Source: Paramacrobiotus metropolitanus
Taxonomy: Eukaryota > Tardigrada > Eutardigrada > Parachela > Macrobiotidae
Direction of reading: 5' to 3'
Length of the DNA stretch: 64,000 nucleotides
Assembly: GCF_019649055.1 (NCBI RefSeq)
Contig: NW_026570284.1
Span: 744,001-808,000, forward strand
Position numbers and translations under genes: made by a program. This document shows, in pieces, positions 38,501 to 52,186 of this stretch. The notes under the pieces were generated by a model that had not been told where the DNA came from, made no database searches, and saw only the letters and a list, made by a program, of their open reading frames with translations. The first letter of the stretch is position 1; every line of letters begins with the position of its first letter.

Positions 38501-41500
38501 CGAGATCACCGAGAAACCTGTGCAGTTCGTCCAGGGGCGAGGCGAGCAGATGGACATGGGCCACTGCTTTGAGAAAGACATGGAATTTGGACAGGAACAG
38601 CCCATCACCGTTGGGATAGTGCCAGAATTCGCACAGGACAAACGTCCGCATCTCGCGGACCCGCGCATCCAGCAGAAGCGCATTGATACTGCCATCGAGC
38701 GCGTGCAGACGCTCAATGAAGGGACTATCGAGATCCAAGAGGAAGCGCTCAAAGAGCGTAAAGGAATAGTCCACACGACTGACGCGCGCTGGCGGCGTGG
38801 TGGGGACGGGTGGAGATCCCATTTGGAAGATTGTTAGGGGGAGGGAGAATATGGGGGAATCAGATCAACAATAACAAGATTCGAAATTTAAAAACTAAAA
38901 AACAACATCAACAACAATGGGACGGAGAGTGTGAGGGACGACGCATGATGGTGGTGCGTGAATGAGTGCGTAAAGTGTGGAACCACACCATCGAATAGCA
39001 CAACACACACACAGCCAGCCGTCTGTTTGGAAACGAGCAACTGCATTCTGCTGCTGCTGGACGCGAGGTTTGTGAGTTTAGCGTGCTGTTCCGCGAATTT
39101 ACTGACCGGTCGGCTTCCAACCGGTACAAAGTCGAGCCGTTCCATAAACGTATTGAGTAACCCGTTAATAATCTTTCTCGCTACATCTTATCTCAAATTA
39201 TCATCTTGATTACCAATCTATTAGCATGAAATTTTTAAGTTCATTAATTTTTTTCTAAAAGTGGGTGTCAGTGGATTGAAATTATTATCCGCATTTTGTG
39301 TTTCGTTTGCGCCATTTATTTCGGCCAGTCGGCACGGCTTAGATTGAAAATCGGTTGGCCCAGATTCATCATCAGTCACCGAACTCGTGCGTACAACCAA
39401 TCAGAAGCCAGCGTTCAACAATGCCTGATCGAAGCACGCCTACGTCTGTTTAAACCGCAAGTAGCAAGCGATCAGACCCACCCACTCCTCTCCACCTGCA
39501 TTAGTTTTTTCTATTCAGCATTTTTTCTATTCAGCATTGGTTTCCGTTCGTAAAACTTAAACGGCCGTTTGTTTCTGTTTTGTCATACAAATACAACATC
39601 AGAATTTACTTGTTCCGTAACAAATTGTGCAAACTACAATTACTAGTTATTACAGAACAAACACAATTTTTTTCGCAACAGAAACTGATGAATTTTTCTA
39701 CAAAAGTATTTTAATATCGAAATCACAGCACCCGTACAGTAAAGTGCACCGTTCAGCAAGTAAAAATATCGCTACCACTTACGATTAGTTGCTTGGCAAC
39801 AGAATTTACTAAATTTATCCAAATAACTCGTGGGTATTTACCGTACAAATAAATCAGCACACATTGATAATTCTATAATCCCATGTGCCACAAAATAATA
39901 AGAAACAGCGCGATGTCATTGTACTCTCACTACTCTGCACATAATGCACGCTCGTTTCTAAGATTCAACATACGACAAACTATCCATTACCATAGGATAG
40001 AAATCTCGAAGTAATATTTTACCGTCCAATAAAAAACTCTAATGCTACAACCTTAGTAATCTAAGTTTATAAAGAACGCAATTTTATTATCTCTCAAAGA
40101 GGCAACAGAGACTCGTAACTGCAATTTAGGTTTGAAACATACCGGGCATTGATGTCTGCTCCTCGTTGAATCAGCAACTGTGCGACGCGATGATGTCCAT
40201 TCAAGCAGGCGACACATAAAGGTGTGTAATCATTGCTATTCCGATGCTCAATATTGCCCTTATGGTCCAGGAGAATGCGGACAATCTCCACGCGACCGTT
40301 GTAGCAGGCAATGGTCAAGGAGGAATCCCGTTTGGCTTGATTCGTATCCATAACGCCGTCCACATCCGCACCGTGGTCGCATAGCTCTTTCACGGCCTCC
40401 TTATGACCGCGCTCCACGGCGTAGCCCAGAGCAGTCCATCCTAATTAAACTCATCATTAGTCAACGGATCTTGATACAACGCCGGGCAGCCTTATACCTT
40501 TTTTATCCTTGTGATTAGGCTTGGAACCGGCATCACACAGCATGGCGATGATCTTCGAATTCCCGCGGATAGCAGCCTGGATGAGGGCGGTGCTGGCATC
40601 GCTTTCCTGCTGCAGATCGACATCGACCAGCGCCGGCTTCTTGGGTGGAGGCACCGTAGAGGTGACATTGGTCGAGGCATCGCGGGTATTGCGGATGGCC
40701 TTCTTGAGGATGCGGGGCATTTGCTGTTTGCAGGCAGCGGTTTTGGCTTCCGTGGGGGGAACATCATCACTTCCCTGGAAACCCTCTTCGGACGTATCGT
40801 CCGGTGTGGGTTCAGGTGTACGAGGGATTCGTCCATCTGTAAAAATCATGAATTACACTACAAGTACGGATCTAACGGATCACTGCAGAATTATTAGAAC
40901 GAGTCAGCAATGCGCGAATGACTGTTATTTCACAGTTACCTAACGTCTTCTTGGATGCGTATTTGTTACGCAGTTTCTCCAGTGGACGTGCGGCGGCCAC
41001 GAGCGATGCTGGCGGGGTGGTCGTGGAGAAGTTGAATGTGGATGGTACGCGGGTGGCTTCCAGAAAGCGTTCATCCTCTCGTGCGCCGCGCAAAAATGTA
41101 CTAAATGCTTCCATATTAAAGACACCTTTATTTCGGGCTTCGGCCATGACTTTAGCCAAATCTTCCGGCAAATTATCCAGTCCACCACCAATGGAGGGAT
41201 TAGCATCGGCGGCCGCGGCAATGGAACGGAGCAGTTCAAACTCCGTGCCCAGCGGGGCGGTGAAGTTGGTGTTGCTGCTGGTCATGACGATGTACTTCCC
41301 GTCCGGGCTCAGCGACATGCCGCGCTTAATTTCCTTTCCCTCACTGTCCACCAGCGGATGGCTACCGGGTGGGAACATGTCAGCATGACGCTGCAGAAGC
41401 AGCGATGAATAGTCCTGTAAACTTGGATTGGCTTGCAGAAACGACGCAATATCCGCCAGTGTCGGCTCATCGGATGCGATCGGCAAATCTTCTACAAACA

Positions 41501-44500
41501 CAATAAGATGTTTATAAAATACCGATCTTTTCAAAAGTGAAACAATCATGACATACAAAATGGCGACATCAGAAATAAAATCTATCGAGATTTTGCTACT
41601 ATATCGGAAACTTCTACATAAAAGCAACGGCAACGAAAACAAAAGCCAATAAATCGGTTTCAAAAACGGAAACCAAGAAAAATTTGACATGTCAATTTAA
41701 AACCCTATCCAAAAATTTTTTGTTTCAAATTGGCACTTTTCGAAAAATGTTGCTTAATAAGAACACGTCGTTTGTGCTACTTTTCACTGTTAACGTCTAA
41801 ACTGAAATGTATGGCCAACCTTCTCGACCAGCGGCCGATTCAGTACCAAGTTTCTCCATCAGATCATCCACATTTGAATTGCTCTGCAACTCATTTTGCC
41901 AGCGACTGATCTCCTCGCTGAAGCGTCGTCGCAGTTCCTCCGGTGTGTGATTGGGCAGGGATTTCTGTAGAAGGTCGGTTAAAATCTGCCTGAATGCGCC
42001 CATCACCGCCTGACTGTCACACACCTGCAGTTGTTCGGCTTTCTTCAGCATGGCATTCAGTATGCGGAACTCGAAGGACTGCGGCTGGAAATGCTCCAGC
42101 TGATTCCGGATAAAATCAATATCCGCATCCAGTCCTTCCTTGAGTTCATCCGATTCACCCTGCGGGAAATCCACCAAATCGGCCAGATCACCGGGCAGAA
42201 TGTCCGGTAATTCGTAATTCTCCAATTCTGTACCGACAACAAACATATCAAACATTTCGCCAACAATACATAAAAATGCCGCAAGATAACTACGTTTCGA
42301 TAAGCAGCGGAAAACAAGATAATCCGAAACTGACCTTTCTTGTCCTCGTCATTACTCTGGTCATCTGACGTGTAGTCATCCTCATCGTCATGCATTTCCT
42401 CGTCGTCTTCATCCCCGGTCTCGCATTCTTCGTCCATTTCCTCATTATAGACTCCCTCTTGATCGTCGTCGTCTTCTTCGTCCACATCGTCTTCGTCATC
42501 TTCGTCCTCTTCATCGGTACTCTCGTCCGATGCACGTAGCATCTGCTCGCCATGGAGTCCATCGCAGTGCTTGCATGCATAGTTACTATTACTATGGATG
42601 TTGTAGAATTCGTTTACCGGTGCCTGCGATCAATGACACTCTTACCGGACGGAAGCAGACAGTGCAGCGCTACGCCACTTACAATAAGTTGCCAAACCAC
42701 AATATACTCTCGTATGTTGGATACATTTTGCCGCATTATCATACTAGTACAGTATTGTCGAACATATAACCTACGGGCATATTCGGAGCTCCACGGACGC
42801 CTGGCTGTTGCACGGCGACATTCATGGGTTCACGGAAATTTTCGTTTTTCGGTTGATAATACAAGACCAAATCAGCAGCTTCGGAGTTTCCCGATTTTAC
42901 GGCTTCCAGCAGTGGCGTGACGTTGTCCTTCAGCTTGATGTGGCGATTGGCGCCACGTTCCAACAGGAATTCAATGATTTTAATCCATCCTTTATTACAG
43001 GCCAGTGACAGTGCGGTGCAGTCGTTAGTGGAAGACGCGCGATTAATAGATGCGCCGTTTGCTAATAAATATTCGATGATTTCTAATGATCCCTTCTTGG
43101 CGGCTCGCATTAAGGGAGTATAACCCTTTTCGCCCACACAATCCTAAAACAGACGATCTTGGTCTCCTTTCCCATTCATCAAAGTTTTGAACGAGTTTAA
43201 GTTTTACTATTTCGAGAAAATCGACTACTTACCACATCGCAGCCCAATCCGTGGAACCGCTTAACCAGGTCAAAATTCCCCACTTCCGCGGCGAAGGCAA
43301 GGGCAGTGTCATTATGGGAGGACTTTTGCACAGGATTGGCGCCTACCGAACAATCCACTATGCATACATGATCATCTTTAAGCAGAAGAACATGGACTAA
43401 CCATTGGCCAGGAGGTATTCCACCGCGTCGGCATTGCACATGCTGATGGCTAGTAACAAGGGCGGTGTTCCACCGAGATTAACATTGGCCTGAGCAGACA
43501 CCAGGGTGCGCACGATCTCCAGATTGCCTTTGCGTACGGCATAGCAAAGGGGCGTTGAGTTGTCCTCTTGGACGTTTTGGGCGTTGACGTTAGCTTCTGC
43601 AACAGCATGCGCGCCATGGTAGCGAAACTCAAAACTGCTAGACAACACTGCGAATTACGTACCATGATGGAGAAGGACAGGGACAAGATTGCCGTTGCCT
43701 TCATTGCAGGCGCGCATGAGAGGGGTAAATCCACTGGCATCCGACTCGTTAACACGGGCACCGCGGGTTAATAGATACTTGACGATATCGGCATCACCAC
43801 AGGCAGCGGCAGCGCAGAGGGGAGTTTCAATCACCGGTCCTTCCGGATTCACCTTGGCGCCGTAATCCTCCACGACGAGTCGGACCAGGTCCAGACGCTT
43901 GGAGTAGCAGGCGCGGCTGCAGGCCGCCTGGATTTCGGCTTCGCTGGCTTTAAATTGTTCTTTCTTGGCGAGGTACCATTTCACAAACTCATATTGCCCT
44001 AAAACATAAATCGTTATTTCCCGAACACAATAATAATGGATATTTATGGATGGATATCTGTACTGACTGTACATTACGAATACACGTCTAAAATGCGCAC
44101 ACATCATAAAAATAACGAAACCGCTTCCATTTAAAAAACCAAAAAAATCATTATTTGTGCTCTGATATTTGAATAAACAGAAATAATAGTAGGGATTCCC
44201 TTTTCTTACAAATTCTGCAAAATTTATCACTAGGAAAATGATTTATAACAAAAACATGTTTTAGTAAGTACTGTTACACTGAAATTAAATTGTTCATTAA
44301 AAAGCCACTATCCACCTTTTTGGGCGGCGATCGCAAGGGCAGATTCGGCAGCCGTTTCGGCTTCATCGTAATCATCCAACTCGTTGGGTTTGCCCTTCTC
44401 CTTGGTCTTCTTATTCCGCTTGTCCTCCTTCTTGACGACTTCCTTGAGGCGCTCCTGGGTTTCCTTGTCGTACTTGAGGTGGCGCATGACGACTTCGGCA

Positions 44501-46908
44501 CAGCGGACGTGTCCGTTGGCCGCGGCGTGGGTAAGGGAATTCCAGTTGCCGTTATCCGTATCGGCAACACATGAGCCGTGATCGATTAGCAACTGCACGA
44601 GATCATCCCGTCCAGCCGCACAGGCTTCCATTATCGCCGTTTTCCCTACAGTGAGCATACGCAGGGTAAAATTGTCTATCTAATCGAAGTGTCGGCAAAA
44701 AATCAATAGCCATTCAAAAAGTTTATACACAGTTACAGCTCCCATTCGTCCGGCAACTTTTTCGCAACATAGGAAACACTGCCAAAATTACTTAGCAGGA
44801 AATTTGAGTCAAGTTTAATTTAAAATAATTTGAGGAAAAAATGAATAACCGCTGCGATCCGTCTCTTCAACAAATACAAAGAAACGGTGATTTATAACAG
44901 TCACTAAATGCTCTGCCTCCCCGTAAATAACGAGACAACCAGTAAATGCATTGCCTCGATTATCGGAGAGACCGTGTGCAATCTGACGAAATTTTATTGC
45001 AAGGAAAAAATTCAAACACACCCTGAATCAATACAAACAGGTGAAACAACAACGCCGCACGTACCATCCTTATCACGCCGGGTAACATCGGCATCATAAT
45101 CCAGGAGGAGTTGGACGATTTCCTTTGATCCATCTCGCACAGCGAGCATCAAAGGGGTGCACAGGGTTTTCGGCTCGGCTTCATCCACATCACCGCCTTC
45201 CTCAAGGAGATTTTTCACATCGTCACGTTTGCTGTTGGTGACCGCCTGACGGACAAGGCCGTCTTTCGGGTTCCTAAAACAAACATTTCACGACTTGACA
45301 ACCTCACTGCGGCGCAGTCCGAGTACAGCGCGTCTAGTGCATACACTCCAATCAAAACATCATCGTAGAGGAGAGAAATCTGTGGCAGCGACTACTGCGC
45401 TGCTGCGTCGGCGCCGCACACGGTATTACTCAGCTTCGTGGTACTTAGATTATCGGGTAGACAGACGCGGGTAGGGTGAAAGTCAATTTAATAGCCGGCT
45501 CAGAGTGTGTAGTATGTACACTGCGTGCATACTTACTTTTCCGTATCACCCCAGTTTCGCAACGGTGTCTTGCTGGGCATGGCGGCGGCGGCGCGCATAT
45601 GCTGCGCGAGTTTACGCATGGTGGCAGCGTCCAGGGTTTGGCCAGCTTTCGGGAGGGGTCCGAAACCTGTAGGTAGCAGTAACAATCCAATGTTAGGCAT
45701 AATCCAAAAAATGGGATTATCTGCATATTGACAGAGATGGCAAAAAAGTGCATGCGCGCGCTTGATGGCAAAAAATGTTGGCAGACTCGTTTCCGTAATG
45801 GATCAATAACATCACCGCTCTTATTCATTTATTATGCATATAAACCCCAGAGCCGAAACACAGCTCGCGGCCGCGAGACGGTGATGTTGTCTACAATGTA
45901 CCGCGACGCACTGTCCCGTTTAGTGAAGAGCAAACAACCGCAATTAATGAATCTTTCGGTAAACACTTCTGCCCCACCTCACAGGGAATCCTTTTCAAAC
46001 CGTGAAAGATAAAAAATACATCACCAACACAATGTCACCGGTCTGCACAACATCCCCAGTATGCATTATGTATTGCGCGGGTGGGTGTTATACCGGCAAG
46101 CCGGAAGTCATTAGAGTGAAATATTGAATAACGATCAACGGCCATAAACACGCGCATTGTGTCAAATGGGGAAGCCAGCAACTTACCGCTGGATTTCAGG
46201 AAACTCTCCAATTTGGAGCGTTGTTCGGAGGAGAGCTGGGTGAGGTCGAGTGGCTTCCCGTCACCCGGCGGCCCACACGCGGCCGCAGAGCCCGCCAGAT
46301 TATGTCCGCAGGGCTTGAAGGAGCTACCTGCCTGGGCAGGTGGAGGGATCCCGCTACAAACGTGCTGCAAACAAGCACACACCATCCAATTAGATGATTT
46401 ATTTAGTTCCCACGCCCGCGCAATGTCAGGCGCGGGGAGAAAAAGCGCCAAATAACCCCGGCAAATTAGCGGTACAGGAGCGGAGCATTAACCCCGATTT
46501 TGGGCAACCGGAAAGGAAAACAATCACAAAGCGCTCAAGAGGTAATGTCATCTAAGGAAAACAGTTTTATCGATCCCGCAAGAACCCTCTGCTAGTCGTC
46601 GTCGTCGCCACCAATTAGCATAAAAACAGCAATCCATCATACAAACATGAATCCCGCACAATCGCTGCTTTGCGCCTGGGTCTCAGCATTTATTCGTACG
46701 CAATTATTTCCGGTCGTCCATTAAATTGTTCAGTGTTAATATCACTACTTACGTCGTCTCTTCCGTGTCGGGCACCTGCAAAAACGCCGACATTTAACAT
46801 TATTTTCAAGAAAAAATTCCCAGAATTTCGCAGTACTTAATTCGGCTTATTTGGTTGGAGAAACTTACGGGTAGCGTGTTTCCTGACGACCTTCCGCTGC
46901 GATGACAT
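32568..46908 (-). CDS. ANKHD1/mask ortholog: Ankyrin repeat and KH domain protein (MASK / ANKHD1 / ANKRD17)
   Basis: Exons from the right: 46869-46908, 46753-46775, 46187-46364, 45537-45666, 45065-45273, 44316-44645, 43663-43998, 43402-43596, 43233-43342, 42775-43143, 42335-42542, about 41829-42227, 40940-41491, 40498-40836, 40143-40440, 37390-37600, 37134-37309, 36388-36852, 35477-36089, 34200-35344, 33417-34049, 32927-33106, 32568-32678; about 2,415 aa. First ankyrin block at about residues 125-620 (repeats such as TPLMRACNEGNGNLVPVLLH), an acidic Asp/Glu stretch at about 640-700, second ankyrin block at about 1095-1400, a Lys-rich linker, then one KH domain with GKGG loop (VPTSAIARIIGKGGNNINAI) and a low-complexity tail. 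MASK proteins are large RNA-binding scaffolds acting in Hippo/Yorkie and receptor tyrosine kinase signalling. Phases agree at every join except 35477/35344, which is off by one base; the left end of exon 12 has three equivalent candidate donors. Confidence 0.93.
37956..38822 (-). CDS. Small intron-nested gene of unknown function, with two frame breaks
   Basis: It lies wholly inside the MASK intron 37601-40142, on the same strand. From ATG at 38822 about 200 codons read cleanly (FERFLLDLDSPFIERLHALD, FLSKFHVFLKAVAHVHLL, CTNCSECQKMARDDEAPAG), giving a helical, Ala-rich protein with a possible CxxCxxC cluster. Near 38160-38200 the protein-like frame shifts (KRLVDLIGNIGSQYDIERFM), and near 38030-38040 it shifts back (LKMLENVYNSVPPGSPKQQG, stop at 37956). 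The outer frames agree: 867 nt, 288 codons plus stop. I do not recognise the family. The breaks could be assembly indels, very short introns or decay. A 5' untranslated exon spliced at about 38898 is possible. The frame at 38888-39145 beginning MERLDFVPVGSRPV may be a related upstream exon. Confidence 0.55.
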
Positions 46909-49669
46909 TATACCTCGTGCTACAAAAGCAGACCATATTGATGACGTTAGTGATAGAAAAATTGGAAATAACAAGCACGGACTACGAGGCGTTTACGCTA
47001 CAGGTACCAATTTTACCGAAATGTGGCCGAATACAATACTGATTGCCGACAAAGAATAAGAAAGGACCCCTGACCGAAATCAACGAAGATCTCTCAAGAT
47101 CTATAACGCGCGATCACGTGCAGCACTAACGAAAGTAAGAAACAAACCACCACTTGCAAAAGGACGACAACAAGACATTCCGATGGTGTAAATCACACAA
47201 ATAAAATGTAGTTCAGCCATCAACATGATGCTCGACAGAATAACATCAGACAACCGTTTTCGCACACCGTGTGGGCGACACAACTGACCAATACCGAAAT
47301 GAAATGCTAATAAAACTGCAACACAAATCCTTGGACGAAAATTAATCGTAATGCGACAGTATGGACCGGAATTCTGCATAAATACAAAAGTGCAAAACAA
47401 GCTTGCAAAATTAAAAAAATATTTCAGAATAAACAATCATGATAACAGATCGCTGAAGAAATCTGTATTTCAAACCCTGATTGATTTCTCATATTTAAAA
47501 AAAATAATACTCCACAAAAACGCCTATTCCTGTTGGTAAAAATCGGGATTGCGTAAATTTCGGAATATCAACAACTTTATGAACCGAATTAACACTACTA
47601 ATCAGCAGGAAGCAAGGCTAAAAAACAACCCGAACCGCCTTCCCGTGGTAAGACAGGAGCACACACGAATAACGCTAATTTTACGCTGTTTAGTGTTGAT
47701 GCGTTGCATCATGATTCGCAGTAGTAAAAGCACGCTCAAACACATTTTATGCAAATCGGCAGCCGTTGAAAAAACTCAATTCATAACTATTTCAAAATCT
47801 TCTGATTCAGCAAATTTTCGAAAAAATTGCCATAATTCATCACGCGTCAGACGACCTCTAACCGACAATCGGGTAAACGGAAGGGCCAATTTTATAACCT
47901 TGATTCACAAGCACATGCTACACTGGAAAATTTCTTAATCATAAGCAAGCTTTCAAAAATCCCAACAAAACATTACCGAGTAAAAATCTTCATGAAAAAC
48001 AGGAAACAGAAATGGGTCATGAATACGTTTAATTCCAGCCGTAAAAACAGGTTTAAAATGCAGTCTGGCTCGTGCAGCAGCATAGCTGCGTTACTGCACG
48101 GCCAGCCTCTACACTAACGCTGCTGCCATGCAATGCAAACGCGCTTATGCTCGTATCCGCTCGAGTACGTGGTGGAGCATGAGCACTCCACACTGGAGAA
48201 TCACAAAATTCCCGCATCATCATCGAAATTCAGGGTAAAACAAAGTCGAAAACGGGATGGGTCGTCACCGAGGGACACGGGAAGGGAACTAGTGCTGCGC
48301 AAATTTTGGGACCCCAGTCTCACGCATAGACATTATATACGCTATTCAGCATGCGCTATATTTAGGGGAAGGTACTCGCTATGAAACCATACGGCAGGAT
48401 CACACACACAGCCCCGTTTAACACACCGTCCCCGCGCTGGAACTTACCAATTCCCAATCGAATGCGGATGTCATATATATCACAAATTAAAGGAAGAACG
48501 TCCCGTGAATATTCATGAGAGAGGTCAAATTCAAAGAGACTCCGTTGGTTGTCACAAAAATTACACACCAGTCTACCTACAAAATTCCTCACTGCAGATT
48601 CTCTGCATTAGCTATGATACTGATCGCAACCCACAGCATTAGCAACGTTAGCAAGTTGATTGCGTCGTGCACCAGGCGTACCGTGGCGAGCACGGCTGTC
48701 GGGCGGATGCGGCACTTACTAGTGTTGTATCACACTGCGCAAACGGTAGCCGCCCTCGGTCGCGACAGTCACCGGGAAATACCGGAGCACCTACTGTGTT
48801 TTGGCTACAACCGTGCCCCATTCAGTGCGCGACTGCGTTGTAAACGTGTGGTTCATATGAAAACTGAACTGTGCGTGAATGAGTGAATCATGCGCATACG
48901 TGTTCCACTAATACCGAGTATCCTCAATCGACCAAATTTAACCGCGCGGCATACGTTTCGCACGCGCAGGACCGTATCGACATGGAAAAAACAGCTATAA
49001 ATGTTTCATACCAAAAAGTTATTCTTTCTGACTTCAAAACAGGATAAAAATTACAATCTTATGGGCGCGTGCAATTAATTTTGAATACTGCGTAGCGAAG
49101 ATCTTTATTCAGCGCATTTTCCATTTTTTCTCGCTTCGCAACAAAACTAATGCACTGTACTCGATCTCGCCCAGTCGTCGGCAGTCGACGGTTTATACTT
49201 ACCGGGTGACCTTTTATACCTCCTTGAGCCTTGAGAAAAATATTATACAGCATCCTCCTAATCTTTAGGCAATGTTAGTAACTCAGTACGAAAAGAACCA
49301 ATCTCCAAATACAATCAAAAAGAAAACGTTAGCAAACGGAAGCGCAAAACTGAACACAGCACAGCCGATATCCGACAATCCATTAAGAAAATTCCTTAAT
49401 ACCAAGCGTCGTCGTCTTTACCACGACTATATAGCACGAAAGCTCATAAAAATTAAAACAAAAATTAAACACACCTCCAACACGTTCGCGATTGGTCGCA
49501 AGCAACACCAGCACTAAAAAATTCTGTCATAAATCGAGCTAGCTCAAAAATCACCGATCGGGACAAATTCCAATGCGAAAGCACGGCGGTCATCGCTTCG
49601 GCTACAGTCTCCACATGCATCCGATTCAATCGAAGTTCACCGAAAACTGAGAAGAGAAAACTTTCCCCT
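46909..49669. other. MASK upstream region
   Basis: 2.8 kb between the MASK start codon and the stop of the ZCCHC7-like gene, both on the minus strand. It should hold the MASK promoter and perhaps 5' UTR exons. Frames at 47549-47938, 48133-48384 and 48515-48886 have no recognisable motif or splice context, and I do not call them. Confidence 0.5.
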
Positions 49670-52186
49670 TTATCGATGTCCTTTTCGTTTGCGTTTGTTT
49701 GGGCTGGATAACAGCGAACTTCCTCCTCGCATGCGTTTTCGGGAAGACTTTTTGTGATCATACGTAGCGCTCATGAGTTCCGAATCCTCCTCACTCATCA
49801 TATCACAAACCATGCGGCTAAACTTCTCCATAGGTGATTCCACATCCCGTGGCGGATGGCGTTTCTTAGAATTTTCCCCAGCATCGTAGCGCTTCACGAA
49901 CACATTTGGCGAGGAAACGGCGTACTTGTTGTATCTTTTACGGCGACACTCCTACAATACAACGACAAACTAGAAAAAACAACCAAAAATTTGTCGACAT
50001 AAAATCAACGCTACAGGAATTTCGGCAGTGGTTCAGTTCAACTACACCGCTATAACAAAATACTTACATGGTATAAATGTCCAGGAACCGCGCAATTACA
50101 GCAGTGAAGAGTTTTCTTTTTAGTTGTTGACATGATGAAACCACAATTCGGTGTAATCTGAAATATGTCATAACTGAACGTCGTTTCACCGGAAACCGCA
50201 TTTCACCATTCATGTTTACCGTAGTGTGATACTGGCGCCAAGTGTCGGTGCAGACAATGTCCAGATGCCCCACAGACTGACAGCGCTTGCAGGTTAGAGT
50301 TGATACCGTCGTCTGGAATGGGCAGGCATGTTGCCAATGATCATAACTGTGGCATACCCCGCAGACGATCTGCGGACACCGGTGGTGCTTGGAAGATGTT
50401 CGCTCGCCGCAACGACAGCAGATTTTCGGTCTCTAATACACAAATCAAGCAAAGCCATTAATAATCAACATATTGGAACGACACTTAAAATAATTAGAAC
50501 AACAAGCATCGAAAAAGACTTACTTCTCGCGAATCTCGCGTTTGCAGATAAACTCCCTTCTCCCGCATTTTGTCGTAAGAACTAATGCTCCAAGCACCAG
50601 CATTATCTGCGATAGGACAACCTGGTTAAATTTCAATGGAATCTTTTTCCGTAAGGCGATTCCCACCTGGTAGAGAAGCCATAATTGTATCCAAACATAA
50701 GAATGCGGACGAAGAAGAATTCCGCAGTATTCCAGCAGGTTGCGCGGATGCCGGCGCAACGGGTACAGAATTCTTGGGACGGGGTGCAGCATCACCAGCT
50801 TTATTGTCCACGGGAATTCCTGGTTTCACTGTTAAAAATAAAAGCAAAATTCTCGTCAACAAATGAAAAATACTCGAGAAGCCGGAGTTTCTCTCAGAAG
50901 ACAAATTTATGGAATGAGGCTACTCATAACCATAACCATGTTATTTCGTTATTTATCGTTACTTGCAGTACAAAACTGCATAACACTAATGTCAGCGACA
51001 ACAGGCCTACGAATTTATTGCCAACATAAGATCCATGCCTCGATTCTACAGTACGAACAACGAAGTTACATAGTACGTAAATGTAGTCATTCCAAATTAT
51101 TTCCCAATGCACACGAAGAAAAAGTGATATTTCACTCTCGATTTTAAGTTTTAACTGAAATTCAGCTGTTATGAAGACTGACATTGTAGTGTATTTGTTA
51201 ACGAACATGCTGCTTCCAATTTCCATCGTACTACGTCGCTTCGCTTCTACAAGTACTTGTGTCAACTCATTGATTTTATGATTTTTATCACGGATAGAAT
51301 CGTGGAAATAATATTAACTGTCTAACCGACTCTAACGGCTTAAATTTTCAAGAGGAGGAAAATACTCTAAAAAAATTGTGCCAACAAAATCACGTGATAA
51401 TTTATCCAAAATCAGGAATTTTTTCACTAACGCTTGTGCATAAAGGCAAATTACGCAAAAGCAGCAATACCTGGTGGAATACCGTTCATATGAACCTGGA
51501 GTCCATCACTGGGATTTTTTACTGCATCCTTTTCTTTCACATGTCCAGCTGCCTCCTGCTCCCATTGAGAAAATATTCCACCCAACACATCTTTCTCCAG
51601 TGAACTGGTCAATCGAGGGAGCTTAAAACCCACCGTGCCGTTTTTCTGCGCTGGACGATTCGGTATGGAGGGTTCCTGTGAGGACAATTCCTCCGTTTCA
51701 GTATCTGTTTCGTCTCCGGAATCGGTATCGACATGCATCGCGCTGGAAGTCGCTGGCAAAGATTCCGTGCTCTCCGATAAAACACTGACGGTGGATCTTT
51801 TTGATGCATGATGCGAGACGCGCGCGTAATGCGATTGCACACTCTTTCCATTAAGCAGATTATCTGGGTTCCGATTGACAGAATTCTTCGCAGGCCGCGA
51901 TGGTTTCGTAATCGTCGAAGCAGGATGCGTTTTCCCGGATGCTTGATCCACAGGCTGTAATAATTTCCGGAAGAAGCTCGTTGGTTTCGCCGATGTTTCT
52001 GCCGTGTGTTTTCGCTTCGCAGCTTTCGCGCCGTACTTTGAATCATCATCATCACTGGCGACAGATTTTCGTTTGGATCTTGCTTTCGTCTGACGTTTGG
52101 TACCATCGTTCAGTACATCCTGATACGGATGAGCTGCAGGACGGGCTGCATGAAGGGCAGGGTTTTGCGCTTGTCCCGAGGACGAA
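49670..52186 (-). CDS. ZCCHC7-like: CCHC zinc-knuckle protein, ZCCHC7-like (TRAMP complex subunit family, Air1/2)
   Basis: Supported exons: 51471-52186, 50667-50828, 50524-50606, 50220-50432, 50068-50157, 49670-49951; phases agree from the first exon shown to the stop. The 5' end is unresolved: the 52186 acceptor needs two bases from an upstream exon I could not place. A disordered, Lys/Ser-rich N-terminal half is followed by the motif GAWSISSYDKM and serial zinc knuckles: ICCRCGERTSSKHHRCP, a central degenerate knuckle pair, CKRCQSVGHLDIVCTDTWRQ and CCNCAVPGHLYHECRR, the last split across the final intron. The block CTDTWRQYH is the strongest link to ZCCHC7. In known systems ZCCHC7/Air proteins bind RNA within the nuclear TRAMP complex, which hands RNA to the exosome. 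The C-terminus is basic (SSPNKRKRKGHR), consistent with nuclear localisation. Confidence 0.82.

Noticed and set aside
42290-42580. Met/Arg/Thr-rich 96-codon minus-strand frame
   Set aside because: An alternative frame of the GAC/GAA-rich acidic exon of MASK.
48133-48886. Two plus-strand frames of 83 and 123 codons upstream of MASK
   Set aside because: No recognisable motif, no splice partners and atypical residue make-up; more likely promoter or 5' UTR sequence.
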